From Thiobacillus sp. SCUT-2 (lineage in GTDB: Bacteria; Pseudomonadota; Gammaproteobacteria; Burkholderiales; Thiobacillaceae), in the NCBI RefSeq assembly GCF_035621355.1, contig NZ_CP141769.1:1302001-1366000 (forward strand): 64,000 nucleotides of DNA, in the 5' to 3' direction. Shown piece after piece: positions 55,943 to 64,000 of this stretch. Made by a program: the position numbers and the translations under genes. Position 1 is the stretch's first letter, and each line of letters begins with the position of its first letter. Under the pieces are notes generated by a model, which did no database searches, was not told the origin of the DNA, and worked only from the letters and a program-made list of their open reading frames with translations.

Positions 55943-56884
55943 TCAGTCGGCAAAGCCGAAGAACACATCCTCGAGCGAGGGTTCGCGCACCGTCAGGTCG
56001 CGCACCTGGCCATCCAGGCGCGCGAGCGCCTCGATCACCGCCATCTTCGACTGGCGCCCGCACTGCACGCGGACGTGGTCGTCGTGGGCCTCGACCGCCT
56101 CGACCTCGAGATGCGCGAGCACCGCGCGCACCGCCTCGAAATCCTCCGGCGCGACCCGGACCGTGAACGACAGGGGCAGGTCCATCTGTTCGCGCAGCGA
56201 CTGGACCGTCCCGGTGGCCTGGATCTTCCCGGCCGCCATGATCGCCAGTCGGTCCACGCGTTCCTGGATCTCGGCCAGGATGTGCGAGGTGATCACCACG
56301 GTGACGCCTTCGCTGCGCAACTGGCGCAGCGTCGTGTAGAAGCCCCGGATCGCCTCGGGGTCGAGCCCGTTGGTCGGCTCGTCGAGGAACAGCAGGCGCG
56401 GCTTGCCGAGCAGTGCCTGGGCGAAGCCGAGGCGCTGGCGCATGCCCTTGGAGTATTCGCGCACCCGCCGCCGCGCCGCGTGCGCAAGGCCCACGCGCTC
56501 GAGGATCGGCCCGATCTCGGCGGGCGAGGCGCCCTTCAGCTGGGCGAAGAACTGCAGGGTCTCGGCGCCGGTGAGATTGTCGTACAGCACCACGTTCTCC
56601 GGCAGGTAGCCGACGCTGCGGCGGACCGCGCGGAAATCGCGGCCGGTGACCGGCGCGCCGCCGATGCGGATCTCGCCGCCGGTGGCCGGGATCAGGCCGA
56701 GCATCATCTTGAACAGCGTGCTCTTGCCGGCGCCGTTGTGGCCGATGAGGCCGAACAGTTCGCCGGCGCGGATGTCGAGGTCGACGCCGTCGACCGCGTG
56801 GACGGCGCCGTAGTGCTTGCGGGCCCCGCGCGCGACGATCACCGGCGTGCCGGGTTCAGCGGGGGGAAGAGAAGAGTTTGCCAC
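55943..56884 (-). CDS. nosF: Nos ABC transporter ATPase NosF
   Basis: 313 residues. Walker A is GHNGAGKSTLFKMML (about 50), signature YSKGMRQRLGFAQALLG (about 145), Walker B LLFLDEPTNGLD. The C-terminal ~90 residues are the extra domain common to NosF. It powers the NosDFY complex. The start overlaps the end of nosD by 29 bases. Confidence 0.95.
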   Translation of the reverse strand: MANSSLPPAEPGTPVIVARGARKHYGAVHAVDGVDLDIRAGELFGLIGHNGAGKSTLFKMMLGLIPATGGEIRIGGAPVTGRDFRAVRRSVGYLPENVVLYDNLTGAETLQFFAQLKGASPAEIGPILERVGLAHAARRRVREYSKGMRQRLGFAQALLGKPRLLFLDEPTNGLDPEAIRGFYTTLRQLRSEGVTVVITSHILAEIQERVDRLAIMAAGKIQATGTVQSLREQMDLPLSFTVRVAPEDFEAVRAVLAHLEVEAVEAHDDHVRVQCGRQSKMAVIEALARLDGQVRDLTVREPSLEDVFFGFAD

Positions 56885-58181
56885 GCCATTGGCTCCAGTC
56901 GGGGTTGTGCGGCTGCATCCGCGGCTTCGGGTCGACGATGCTCGGCGCCCGCAGCAGCGGGAACTGCTGGGCGACGAGACGCAGCGTCTGCACCGCAGGG
57001 CTGGCGAGCAGCAGCTTCATCAGCGGATGGCGCCACGACAGGTAGTCGACCATGTCGTTCGCCTCGTAGGGCACGTCGCCGATGCCGTCGCCGTTGCGGT
57101 CCCAGCCCACGTAGTTGCTCCAGTAGTTGCCGCTCCAGGTCTGGTCGCGGGCGGCGACGTACTTGATCTGGGTGCGGTTCATGATGAAGTCGTTGCCTTC
57201 CGCCTTGTTGCGGTAGGAGCCCGCCCACAGGTGCACGCCGACGTTGTTGTCGATCACGAGGTTGTTGCGGATGGTGTTGTACTCGGCATCGTAGATGAAG
57301 AAGCCGCGGTTGTTGCCGGCGACGACGTTGCCTTCGATCAGCGAATCCTGGATGGTGCGCAGCATGATGCCGTGGTCGGAATTGCCCCACGCCCGGTTGT
57401 TCCGCACCACCTGGTTGCGCACCTCCATCAGCGCGAGTCCACCGCGGTTGTGGTAGACGTCGTTGCCCTCCCACACGTTGTAGTAGGAATTCATGTAGTG
57501 CGTGCCGTAGCGCGCGTCGTGGATGCGGTTGTCGCGGAAGACCGCGTGGTGGGAGACGTCCACGTAGATGCCGTCGCGTACGAAGCTGATCTGGTTGCCG
57601 ACGATGCGGGCGCCGGTCGTGTTGTAGAGCTCGATGCCGTTGCCGCGGCGCGCCGACTGGTAGTCGCGCTTGCCGGTGATGACGTTGCTGCGGATCTCGA
57701 CGTCCTTGACCTTCTCGATCCACAGGCCGAAGAGATTGTAGGTGAGATCGCAGTTGCGCACGGCGGCCCGGTCGGCGCCGGGCTGGATGTAGATGCCGGC
57801 ATTCTGGGCGACCAGGTCGTCGCCCGAGTCGCGCACGATCATTCCTTCGATGGCGACGTCGGTCGCGGTGATCCGGATCGTGTCGCCCTTGAGGCCGCCG
57901 CTCAGCGTGGGGCGGTCGATGCCTCTCAGCGTGAGCGGCTTGTCGATGCGGAGGTTTTCACGGTACAGGCCGCGCTCCACGCGGATCTCGTCGCCGGGGC
58001 GGGCCCGGGCGACGGCCGCGCCGATCGACTGGCCCGGCTGGACCATGAGAACGGCGGCGCCGGCGGGCGGGGCGTGCAGCAGGCAGGCCAGCGCGCCAAG
58101 GACAACCGCATGCCATGCGACGGGCTGACGCGGCGGGCGGGCCCGCGCGGCGGCGTCAGGGCGCCCAGTCAGAAGAACCAT
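56856..58181 (-). CDS. nosD: Periplasmic copper-maturation protein NosD
   Basis: 441 residues from ATG 58181, inside the nosR 3' end (13-base overlap). A signal peptide (about 20-43, LGALACLLHAPPAGA) is followed by right-handed beta-helix repeats with many Asn ladder motifs (VRNCDLTYN, IRSNVITG, VRNNRAWGNS, IRNNLVIDNN) and a C-terminal DPKPRMQPHN-type tail. NosD works with NosF and NosY to form the CuZ cluster. Confidence 0.95.
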   Translation of the reverse strand: MVLLTGRPDAAARARPPRQPVAWHAVVLGALACLLHAPPAGAAVLMVQPGQSIGAAVARARPGDEIRVERGLYRENLRIDKPLTLRGIDRPTLSGGLKGDTIRITATDVAIEGMIVRDSGDDLVAQNAGIYIQPGADRAAVRNCDLTYNLFGLWIEKVKDVEIRSNVITGKRDYQSARRGNGIELYNTTGARIVGNQISFVRDGIYVDVSHHAVFRDNRIHDARYGTHYMNSYYNVWEGNDVYHNRGGLALMEVRNQVVRNNRAWGNSDHGIMLRTIQDSLIEGNVVAGNNRGFFIYDAEYNTIRNNLVIDNNVGVHLWAGSYRNKAEGNDFIMNRTQIKYVAARDQTWSGNYWSNYVGWDRNGDGIGDVPYEANDMVDYLSWRHPLMKLLLASPAVQTLRLVAQQFPLLRAPSIVDPKPRMQPHNPDWSQWRGKLFSSPR

Positions 58182-60805
58182 TGAAACGACGGCAGGCCTT
58201 GAAGGAGATCCAGTATGCCAGCACCCTTCATGATGAGGAACAGCGCCGCGGCGATCAGCAGGTTCTTGAACGACACGTAGGCCGCCATGTCCGCCCACGA
58301 CGCCGGACGCAGGTTGCGTCCCCACCACGGGCCGTCCTTGACGTAGGGCTTGCAGCGCATGCGCACGAGCAGCTCGTAGACGCTCCAGCCCACCCACCAG
58401 CCGAGCACGATGCCGGGGCCGATGCGGCCGGCCGCGCCGAGGATCCAGACCCAGGTCACGAGCGCGGTGAGGGCGAAGGTGGTCGCCTGCAGCAGGATCG
58501 GCTGCTGGAACACCTTGCGGCTCCACGGGAACAGGTGATCGAACAGTTCCTGCCCCACGAAGGCGGGCAGGCTTGGCGCCGCGGCCGCGGGGGCGGCCGC
58601 CACCGGCTTGATCGGGATGTAGTAGCCGTTGGCGCCGATCGGCGTGAGCGGCTCGCCGGCCTTGGTGCGGCGCTTGCGCTCCTGGACGAGCGGCGGGCAC
58701 GCATGGGGATCGTAGTAGAGCACCTGGCAGTCGAGGCACAGCAGGCATTCGCGCTGGTCGATGCGGCCGCTGTCGTCGATCGCCTGCGAGCCGCAGCCCA
58801 CCTGGCACGCCGCGCACGGTCCGCATTCCTTCTTGCGCTTGAGACCCCACCAGCGGAACGTCGACGGCACGGCGAGCGCGGCGCCGAGCGGGCACAGGTA
58901 CTTGCAGAAGGGCCGCTCGAAGAAGATCGAGGCGACGAACAGGAACGCCCAGAACGTCACGAAGGGCCAGCTGCGGTTCCACACGCCGACCAGGAAGGTC
59001 GTCTTGAACGGCTCGACTTCGGCGAGCTTCTCCGCCATCCCCATCGAATAGAAGGACACCGCAAGCAGGACGGTGAAGACGCCGTACTTGATCCACTTGA
59101 GGCGGTCGTGCCAGCGCTGCGGCAGCAGGTGGCGCTGGTAGCGCTTGAGGCCGATCTTGCGCGCCACGTGGTAGGCGAGTTCCGCGAGCGAGCCGTAGGG
59201 GCACATCCAGCCGCAGAACATGCCGCGTCCCCAGAAGAACACGGTCACGATGATGAAGATCCAGAACAGGAACACGAAGGGATCGGAGAGGAAGAGCTCC
59301 CAGCGCCATTCGAACAGGATCGCGTGGAACCAGGTGAGCACCTGGGTGATCGAGGGAACCGCCAGCAGATGGAAGCCGACGAAGCCGATCGAGGAAATCC
59401 ACAGCAGGTATTTCGGGATGTCCTTCCAGCGCTTGTCCTTGTGGGTGGAGCGGCGCACCAGCTTGTCGCGCAGCGCGTAGACGGTGCCCGCTGCGGCGAG
59501 CCACAGGAGGAACAGCACGACCTCGAGCTTGCGCGTCTTCCACACCTTCACCCAGGTCGGCTCCGGCTTGACGATCTCCGGCCGCCCGCCCACGAGGTAG
59601 CGGGCCGGCAGCCAGTACTCGCGGTCGAAGTTGACGAAGGTCTTGGCGCCGGTCTGGCGATCCACCTTGTTGGCGAGATAGATCAGCCGCCACGGATAGG
59701 CCGCGCTGAATGCCGGCGAATGGATGATGAAGATCGCCGATTCCTTGTAGGCCGGCGCACCGGCGGCCTCGATCCCATACAGGTTGAGGTAGTCGAGGTC
59801 GCGGAAGGTGAACGCGTCCATGTCCTGGGAGACCTGCACACGATCGTAGATGCCGCCGCGGACGAAGCCCGAGCCCTTGAACGAGCCGGTGCCGTTGGCG
59901 ATCAGGAAGATGGCGTGCTCGCCCGGCTTGAGCTTGGACATCAGCGCGGCATAGCCGTGCTCGCCCAGCACGCTGCGCCCGATCGTCGGCTCGTTGAGAT
60001 AGCCGAAGTAGATGTCGATGTAAGGCTGGCCGTTGGGTTCGAGGCCGAGTTCCTCGGGCCTGACCTTGAGCTCCTGTACGCCGCCTTCCTTGAGCAGCGC
60101 TTGCCAGTCGAGCGTGCCGGCGACATCGGTGAATTTCGCCTGGGGCCGGATCGTGGGCTTGACGATGCCCACCTGCTTGGCGACTTCCAGTCCACTGCGC
60201 AGGATGACCTGGTTTTCCGCGATGACGGTGACGGTGGCGCCGGAAATCGCGTCGACGCCGATCATGCCCTCGCCCGGGCGCGCGCTGCCGACCTCGATCT
60301 TGGCGCCGACGAACTTGCCGAGATACTGCTTGACGAACTTGGTCAGCTCCGACTCCGGGATGCCGACCAGCAGGATCGGCTCGGAGTGGCGCAGCACCCG
60401 CACGCCGGTGATGATGCCCTTGGTGTCCATGCCGATCAGGGTCACGACGGGCTTGCCCGAGTAGGCGGGGATGTCGACCACGTCGGTGGAGAGGAAGACA
60501 TAGCCGACGAGCTTGCGGCCCTTCTTCTCGCCGTGGTGCTCCTTGTCGCCGTTGGCGCCGTTCTCTTCATGCTCATCCGAGGTCGTCCGGTAGGCCTCGA
60601 CGTAGGACGGCTTGCCCATGCGGGGGGAGAAGCTGTCGGCGCCGGGCATGACGTCCTTGCAGGGAACGTACTTGCAGAGATCGGGGTCGCTGGAGAGTTC
60701 GGCAGGGAGCGGGGCTTCGTAGCTTCCCGCCAGCGCCAGGCCGGGGGCGCAGCACAAGACCACCAGGGTCGCGAAACGGACGGCCAGGCGTGCAAGAGAA
60801 TTCAT
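58169..60805 (-). CDS. nosR: Nitrous oxide reductase regulator/electron donor NosR
   Basis: 878 residues from ATG 60805, giving a signal peptide; longer in-frame starts exist but would mask it. A periplasmic FMN-binding domain (residues ~90-230, SGATVTVIAENQ with the flavinylated Thr) is followed by five to six membrane helices and a cytoplasmic polyferredoxin end: GWMCPYGSLAELAYHV, FCKYLCPLGAA, then CGPCAACQVGCGSQA and CLLCLDCQVLYYD. NosR passes electrons toward NosZ and is needed for nos expression and activity. It lies 130 bases after nosZ. Confidence 0.95.
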   Translation of the reverse strand: MNSLARLAVRFATLVVLCCAPGLALAGSYEAPLPAELSSDPDLCKYVPCKDVMPGADSFSPRMGKPSYVEAYRTTSDEHEENGANGDKEHHGEKKGRKLVGYVFLSTDVVDIPAYSGKPVVTLIGMDTKGIITGVRVLRHSEPILLVGIPESELTKFVKQYLGKFVGAKIEVGSARPGEGMIGVDAISGATVTVIAENQVILRSGLEVAKQVGIVKPTIRPQAKFTDVAGTLDWQALLKEGGVQELKVRPEELGLEPNGQPYIDIYFGYLNEPTIGRSVLGEHGYAALMSKLKPGEHAIFLIANGTGSFKGSGFVRGGIYDRVQVSQDMDAFTFRDLDYLNLYGIEAAGAPAYKESAIFIIHSPAFSAAYPWRLIYLANKVDRQTGAKTFVNFDREYWLPARYLVGGRPEIVKPEPTWVKVWKTRKLEVVLFLLWLAAAGTVYALRDKLVRRSTHKDKRWKDIPKYLLWISSIGFVGFHLLAVPSITQVLTWFHAILFEWRWELFLSDPFVFLFWIFIIVTVFFWGRGMFCGWMCPYGSLAELAYHVARKIGLKRYQRHLLPQRWHDRLKWIKYGVFTVLLAVSFYSMGMAEKLAEVEPFKTTFLVGVWNRSWPFVTFWAFLFVASIFFERPFCKYLCPLGAALAVPSTFRWWGLKRKKECGPCAACQVGCGSQAIDDSGRIDQRECLLCLDCQVLYYDPHACPPLVQERKRRTKAGEPLTPIGANGYYIPIKPVAAAPAAAAPSLPAFVGQELFDHLFPWSRKVFQQPILLQATTFALTALVTWVWILGAAGRIGPGIVLGWWVGWSVYELLVRMRCKPYVKDGPWWGRNLRPASWADMAAYVSFKNLLIAAALFLIMKGAGILDLLQGLPSFQWFF

Positions 60806-60935
60806 CAGAGGTATCGCCAAGAGTTGAACATCAAGCGGGCGCTCGCTTCCTCGAGGCCCGAGCGGCCGCCGGTCGCATGGCCGGCGGGCCGCCAGGTCGT
60901 GCACTGCCCCGCGTTACGCGGGGCAGCGGCGCGGA

Positions 60936-62885
60936 TCACGCCTCGACAAGCATGCGGCTGCGCATCTCCAGGTGCAGAGCATGACAGAAGTTGGTGCAGT
61001 AGCACCAGTAGACGCCGGGCTTGTCGGCAATGAAGGTGACCGACTGCGTCTGCTGCGGGTTGACGATGAACTGGATGTCGTACTTCGGAATGGCGAAGCC
61101 GTGGGTCAGGTCCTCGACCTTGTCGTGGTTGGTGAGGATGATGGTGACTTCGTCGCCCTTCTTGACCTTGAACTCGCGCAGGCTGAAGGCTGGCGCCTGG
61201 CTGGTGAGCTTGATGGTCACCTTCTTGCCGTTGCGGAAGACGCCGGAGTCCTTCGGGTCCTTCACCGCGTGGGGGAAGTCGTCCAGGTTGTAGACCTGGC
61301 GCGTCTTGATGATGTCGCGGCGAACGATGATGGAATCGTGCGGCTCCGAGTACACCGAGTGGTCGGCGACCAGCTTCATCTTGTCGCCGCTGATGTCGAT
61401 CAGCTGCGCCGTCTCGGCGTGGAGCGGGCCGACCGGCAGGAAACGGTCCTTGGAGAACTTGTTGTCCGAGATGAAGTACTTGCCGTCCGATTCCTTGGTC
61501 TCGCCCATCGAGGTGAAGCCGTGGCCCGGCTGGTAGTGCACGTCGATGCGGTCCAGCACGACCTTGGCCTGCTTGTCGCCCTTGAACGCCTTGATCGCGG
61601 CGTCCACGTTCCATTTCACGATCTGGCTGTCGAGGAACAGCGTGGTGTAGGCGTTGCCCTTGTTGTCGAAGCCGGTGTGGAGCGGGCCAAGGCCGATCTC
61701 GGGCTCGGCGACGACCGCATCGCGCGGGTTGGCCAGCTGCCCGTCGAACCACTTCAGCACCAGGGCGTGCTCGATGACCGAGGCGGTCGGCGACAGCTTG
61801 CCCGAGCAGGCGTAGTACTTGCCGTCGGGGCTGATGTTGACGCCGTGCGGGTTCTTCGGAATCGGCACGTAGCAGGTCAGCGCCGTCTTCGGATCCTGGT
61901 TGGCGGCCTTGGTACCGTCGACCACGGGGACCTTGGAGCCGGCGATGGTCTTGAACTTGCCGGCCTTCACCGCCTCCTCGATGCGGGCGACGTTGAAGAA
62001 CAGGCAGGCATCCATCTCGGATGCCATCATGTCCTCGTAATGCAGCCCCATCTCGGTGTTGTACTGGTTGGTGCAGGTCAGCTTGCCGTCATAGGAGGTG
62101 GCGACCAGGTCGCAGTTGCCGTCGATCAGCACCTGCCAGCGCACGTCCATCGTGTTCGAATCCACGCAGGTGAAAATCGAGCGGTACTTGCTGCCGTCTT
62201 CCAGGTCACGCCCGTCGTTGGGCAGGGGAATCGAGAACTCGCCGCCGCAGAAGACGCGGGTGGTGTGGTTGATGTTGGGGTCGACCGGATCACGCTTGTC
62301 GGGGAAGGTGCCGTGGAAGCCCTGGACGTTCGGCAGCTCGGTGATCTTGTCGGTTTCCATGGTATCCATGCGGACGCGTGCGAGGCGGCCGTGGATCTTG
62401 TCGTTGACGAACATGTACTTGCCGTCGTAGACGCCGTCCGTGTAGGACTGGTGGAGGTGGTGCGTGTCGCCCGTGTGGTATTTCAGCGTGCCGTCGGGCT
62501 TGGTGCCGATGATCGCCTTCGATTCGTTGGTGATGCCCCAGCCGACCAGCGCGTCCATGTTGAAGACGGGGATCCGCTTGAGCTCGCGGCCCGAGGGAAT
62601 GCCGTAGATGCGCACTTCGCCCGAGTGGCCGCCGCTGGAGAAGGAGTAGTACTCGTCGAGCTGGCCCGGCGGCACTTCGTACTTGCTGTAGTCGACCGCG
62701 CCGGCCGCAGCCGCCGGTGCGGCGCCGCCGGTCGCTGCCGGAGCCGCCGCCTCCTTCTTGTTGCAGGCGGACAGCCCCAAGGAGAGACCCGCGCCGGACA
62801 GGCCGACCAGCGCGGCCGTGTTCATGAATTTGCGGCGACCCAGATCGGGCGGCGTGTCGGAGAGTTTGCTATCGTCCTGTGTCAT
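60936..62885 (-). CDS. nosZ: Nitrous oxide reductase
   Basis: 649 residues, clade I size. The N-terminus has a twin-arginine signal (LGRRKFMNTAALVGLSGAG), then LSAC, which looks like a lipobox. Seven-bladed propeller motifs with CuZ His ligands follow (for example TGDTHHLHQS), and the C-terminal cupredoxin domain carries CuA in CYCTNFCHALHLEM. It reduces N2O to N2 in the periplasm. It is first in the operon here (Z before R), with a perfect palindrome about 110 bases upstream. Confidence 0.98.
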   Translation of the reverse strand: MTQDDSKLSDTPPDLGRRKFMNTAALVGLSGAGLSLGLSACNKKEAAAPAATGGAAPAAAAGAVDYSKYEVPPGQLDEYYSFSSGGHSGEVRIYGIPSGRELKRIPVFNMDALVGWGITNESKAIIGTKPDGTLKYHTGDTHHLHQSYTDGVYDGKYMFVNDKIHGRLARVRMDTMETDKITELPNVQGFHGTFPDKRDPVDPNINHTTRVFCGGEFSIPLPNDGRDLEDGSKYRSIFTCVDSNTMDVRWQVLIDGNCDLVATSYDGKLTCTNQYNTEMGLHYEDMMASEMDACLFFNVARIEEAVKAGKFKTIAGSKVPVVDGTKAANQDPKTALTCYVPIPKNPHGVNISPDGKYYACSGKLSPTASVIEHALVLKWFDGQLANPRDAVVAEPEIGLGPLHTGFDNKGNAYTTLFLDSQIVKWNVDAAIKAFKGDKQAKVVLDRIDVHYQPGHGFTSMGETKESDGKYFISDNKFSKDRFLPVGPLHAETAQLIDISGDKMKLVADHSVYSEPHDSIIVRRDIIKTRQVYNLDDFPHAVKDPKDSGVFRNGKKVTIKLTSQAPAFSLREFKVKKGDEVTIILTNHDKVEDLTHGFAIPKYDIQFIVNPQQTQSVTFIADKPGVYWCYCTNFCHALHLEMRSRMLVEA

Positions 62886-62991
62886 GTCCTATTGACTCCC
62901 TGTCTCAGGTGGAACCGGCACGCCATCCCGGACGGGGACGACGCACGCGCATGGTGCGAAACACGCAGGAGGCCCTGGGGCCGCCTGCCGA

Positions 62992-63008
62992 TGCGACAAA
63001 ATGTCGCA
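62992..63008. promoter_or_regulatory. Perfect palindrome upstream of nosZ
   Basis: TGCGACA-AAA-TGTCGCA is a perfect 7-3-7 inverted repeat 107-123 bases before nosZ. A -10-like TATGCT (minus strand, 63019-63024) would put the nosZ start of transcription just beside it, so it could be an operator or a leader hairpin. It does not match an FNR-type box, whose half-sites face the other way. Confidence 0.5.
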
Positions 63009-63078
63009 CTTGGAACATAGCATAAAAAGCAGAGAAAATGATCCTTAATTGTGGTCAGCGATCCGCGACGGTGCGTGC

Positions 63079-63090
63079 TTCCCCGGGGAA
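63079..63090. promoter_or_regulatory. 12-bp palindrome in the nosZ-narX gap
   Basis: TTCCCCGGGGAA, perfect. It precedes the conserved-loop hairpin by 18 bases. No known factor is assigned. Confidence 0.3.
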
Positions 63091-63107
63091 GGGAAGGCGC
63101 TGCGCCG

Positions 63108-63146
63108 CAGGGGAGGTAGGCGGTTAAGCCCCTGTTTTTGCGCAAG
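63108..63146 (+). other. Conserved-loop hairpin element, nos/narX copy
   Basis: CAGGGG (63108-63113) pairs with CCCCTG (63129-63134) across a 15-base loop holding GGTAGGCGGTTAAG, followed by TTTTT and then GCGCAAG (TGCGCAAG 63139-63146). It resembles an intrinsic terminator on the + strand, and the loop and tail match the nar copy at 52569-52612. The pairing is kept although stem sequences differ. Confidence 0.5.
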
Positions 63147-63191
63147 CTGCCCCGATCGTTGCTGGCATCCGCCGTGCCGGCTTAATCCATT

Positions 63192-63209
63192 GGAGGTACT
63201 CCCTTATAT
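63192..63209 (+). promoter_or_regulatory. narX promoter region with NarL-type heptamers
   Basis: GGAGGTACTCCC holds overlapping heptamers in both directions (TACCTCC reversed at 63192-63198; TACTCCC at 63197-63203), next to a TTATAT -10-like hexamer (63204-63209), 36 bases before narX. Another TACCTCC (reverse) is at 63112-63118. Confidence 0.45.
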
Positions 63210-63244
63210 CCGGGCGCGAAGGGCCCCGGTGCGAGCGGGAAAGC

Positions 63245-64000
63245 ATGAGAGAACGACGCGGATTCCTGCAGCATTCCCTGCTGCTCAAGCTGGGCGGGGC
63301 GCTGGCGCTGATTGCCTGCTTCGCCATCCTAGGCATGGCCAGCTCGGGCATCATCGCGGAATCGGTCCAGGGCAGCAGCGAGGCGATCAACCAGGCAGGC
63401 AGCCTGCGCATGCAGGCCTACCGCATGAGCAGCCTGGCGCTGGCTGCACGTCCGGGTGACGGGACCCGGGCGGCTGCGGCGATGGAGGAGGCGATCGCGA
63501 AATTCGACGCGACGCTGCGCGATCCGCACATTACGTCGACGATGTCGCGGCAGGGCGACACCGCGCTCGCTGCCAGCTACGCCAGCGTGCAGGATGCCTG
63601 GACGCAGCGCATGAAGGCGCGCTTCGCGGCGGTCGCCCCGGGCGGCGGCGACGCCGGCGGCGCGGCGCTGATCGACGACACCACGCGCTTCGTCGGCCAG
63701 ATCAACGATCTGGTCAAGCAGATCGAGCGCGATACCGAGGACAAGATCCTCGTCCTGCGCATGGTGCTGGGGGCGGCGCTGCTGATGACGCTGCTGGTCG
63801 GCGCCTTGACCCTTTACCTGGCGCGCAACGACCTGATCCTGCCGTTGCGCGACCTGCTGGCCTTCGCCGCCCGCGTCGGCCAGGGGAACCTCGCGGTGCG
63901 CACCGAGCACACCGGGAGCGACGAGTTGGGGCGGCTCGGCCAGGCCTTCAACCACATGGCGGAAGACCTCTCCAAGCTGTATCAGAACCTCGAAGCGCGG
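63245..64000 (+). CDS. narX: Nitrate/nitrite sensor histidine kinase NarX, N-terminal part
   Basis: 252 codons from ATG 63245, cut by the window edge. A first membrane helix (residues ~12-40) is followed by EAINQAGSLRMQAYRM (about 46-61), the P-box that binds nitrate in NarX/NarQ. The periplasmic four-helix bundle continues to about residue 165, then a second helix (LRMVLGAALLMTLLVGALTLYL) and a HAMP domain (about 195-245). The kinase part is outside. It is divergent from nosZ and probably pairs with a NarL regulator further right, controlling nar and nos. Confidence 0.92.
   Translation, partial: MRERRGFLQHSLLLKLGGALALIACFAILGMASSGIIAESVQGSSEAINQAGSLRMQAYRMSSLALAARPGDGTRAAAAMEEAIAKFDATLRDPHITSTMSRQGDTALAASYASVQDAWTQRMKARFAAVAPGGGDAGGAALIDDTTRFVGQINDLVKQIERDTEDKILVLRMVLGAALLMTLLVGALTLYLARNDLILPLRDLLAFAARVGQGNLAVRTEHTGSDELGRLGQAFNHMAEDLSKLYQNLEAR

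Noticed and set aside
63038-63051. Possible FNR/DNR box upstream of nosZ (ATGAT-CCTT-AATTG)
   Set aside because: Only the left half resembles TTGAT; the right half has one match to ATCAA, so it is not credible.

Overview
The window is GC-rich, densely packed chromosomal DNA, almost certainly from a betaproteobacterium. Three things together suggest a sulfur-oxidising denitrifier of the Thiobacillus type: a respiratory nitrate reductase operon (narK1-narK2-narG-narH-narJ-narI), a complete nitrous oxide reductase operon (nosZ-nosR-nosD-nosF-nosY-nosL), and sulfur-trafficking genes (tusA, a dsrE2-like gene, a DsrC-like gene and an SQR-like flavoprotein). The genus is an inference; the window has no rRNA or tRNA gene to test it.

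Layout. 1-10.3 kb: the 3' end of lon, a retropepsin-like protease, a type III restriction-modification pair (res-mod), a toxin-antitoxin pair, hflX, a degenerate second copy of the lon 3' end, and an AT-rich DUF2971 gene followed by an attC-like inverted repeat. This is the most accessory-looking part. 10.4-12.1 kb: dsrE2-like/tusA and a TetR-type regulator, with three ACCG-N2-CGGT palindromes around them. 12.2-14.6 kb: scpA-scpB-rluB. 15.4-20.0 kb: a five-gene group 3b [NiFe] sulfhydrogenase operon with its own maturation protease. 20.1-33.9 kb: mostly core genes (a GGDEF-EAL receptor, prmB, dapE, yffB, an Atm1-like ABC exporter, an MFS carrier, GNAT, an FAD oxidoreductase, a DgcZ-like cyclase, an FGE-type protein, a ferritin-fold protein). 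33-37 kb: divergent metR/metE, a glyA 3' remnant and folB. 37.3-39.1 kb: gamma-glutamyltransferase.

Denitrification block (39-64 kb). A minus-strand run carries narK1, narK2, narG, narH, narJ, narI, an SQR-like flavoprotein, a DsrC-like protein and nnrS. A divergent cytochrome c5-like lipoprotein gene ends in a strong terminator. The nos operon follows, also on the minus strand, with a TumE-like/helical protein pair and a second NosL-like protein at its end. The last gene is the truncated start of narX, the nitrate sensor kinase, divergent from nosZ. NarL-type heptamers occur in both divergent intergenic regions, so NarX probably controls both respiratory operons.

Most interesting signals: (1) the nar and nos/narX control regions share a hairpin with a conserved loop, GGTAGGCGG(C/T)TAAG, and a conserved 3' TGCGCAAG, but with different, still-paired stems, which would fit an undescribed structured RNA or regulatory element; (2) two tandem intrinsic terminators lie between narG and narH; (3) the DsrC-like protein has Trp in place of its terminal catalytic Cys; (4) three TetR-type operators surround tusA-dsrE2; (5) the lon 3' end is repeated 8.2 kb away; (6) an attC-like site follows a lone AT-rich gene; (7) the mod gene has an AT-rich target-recognition segment.
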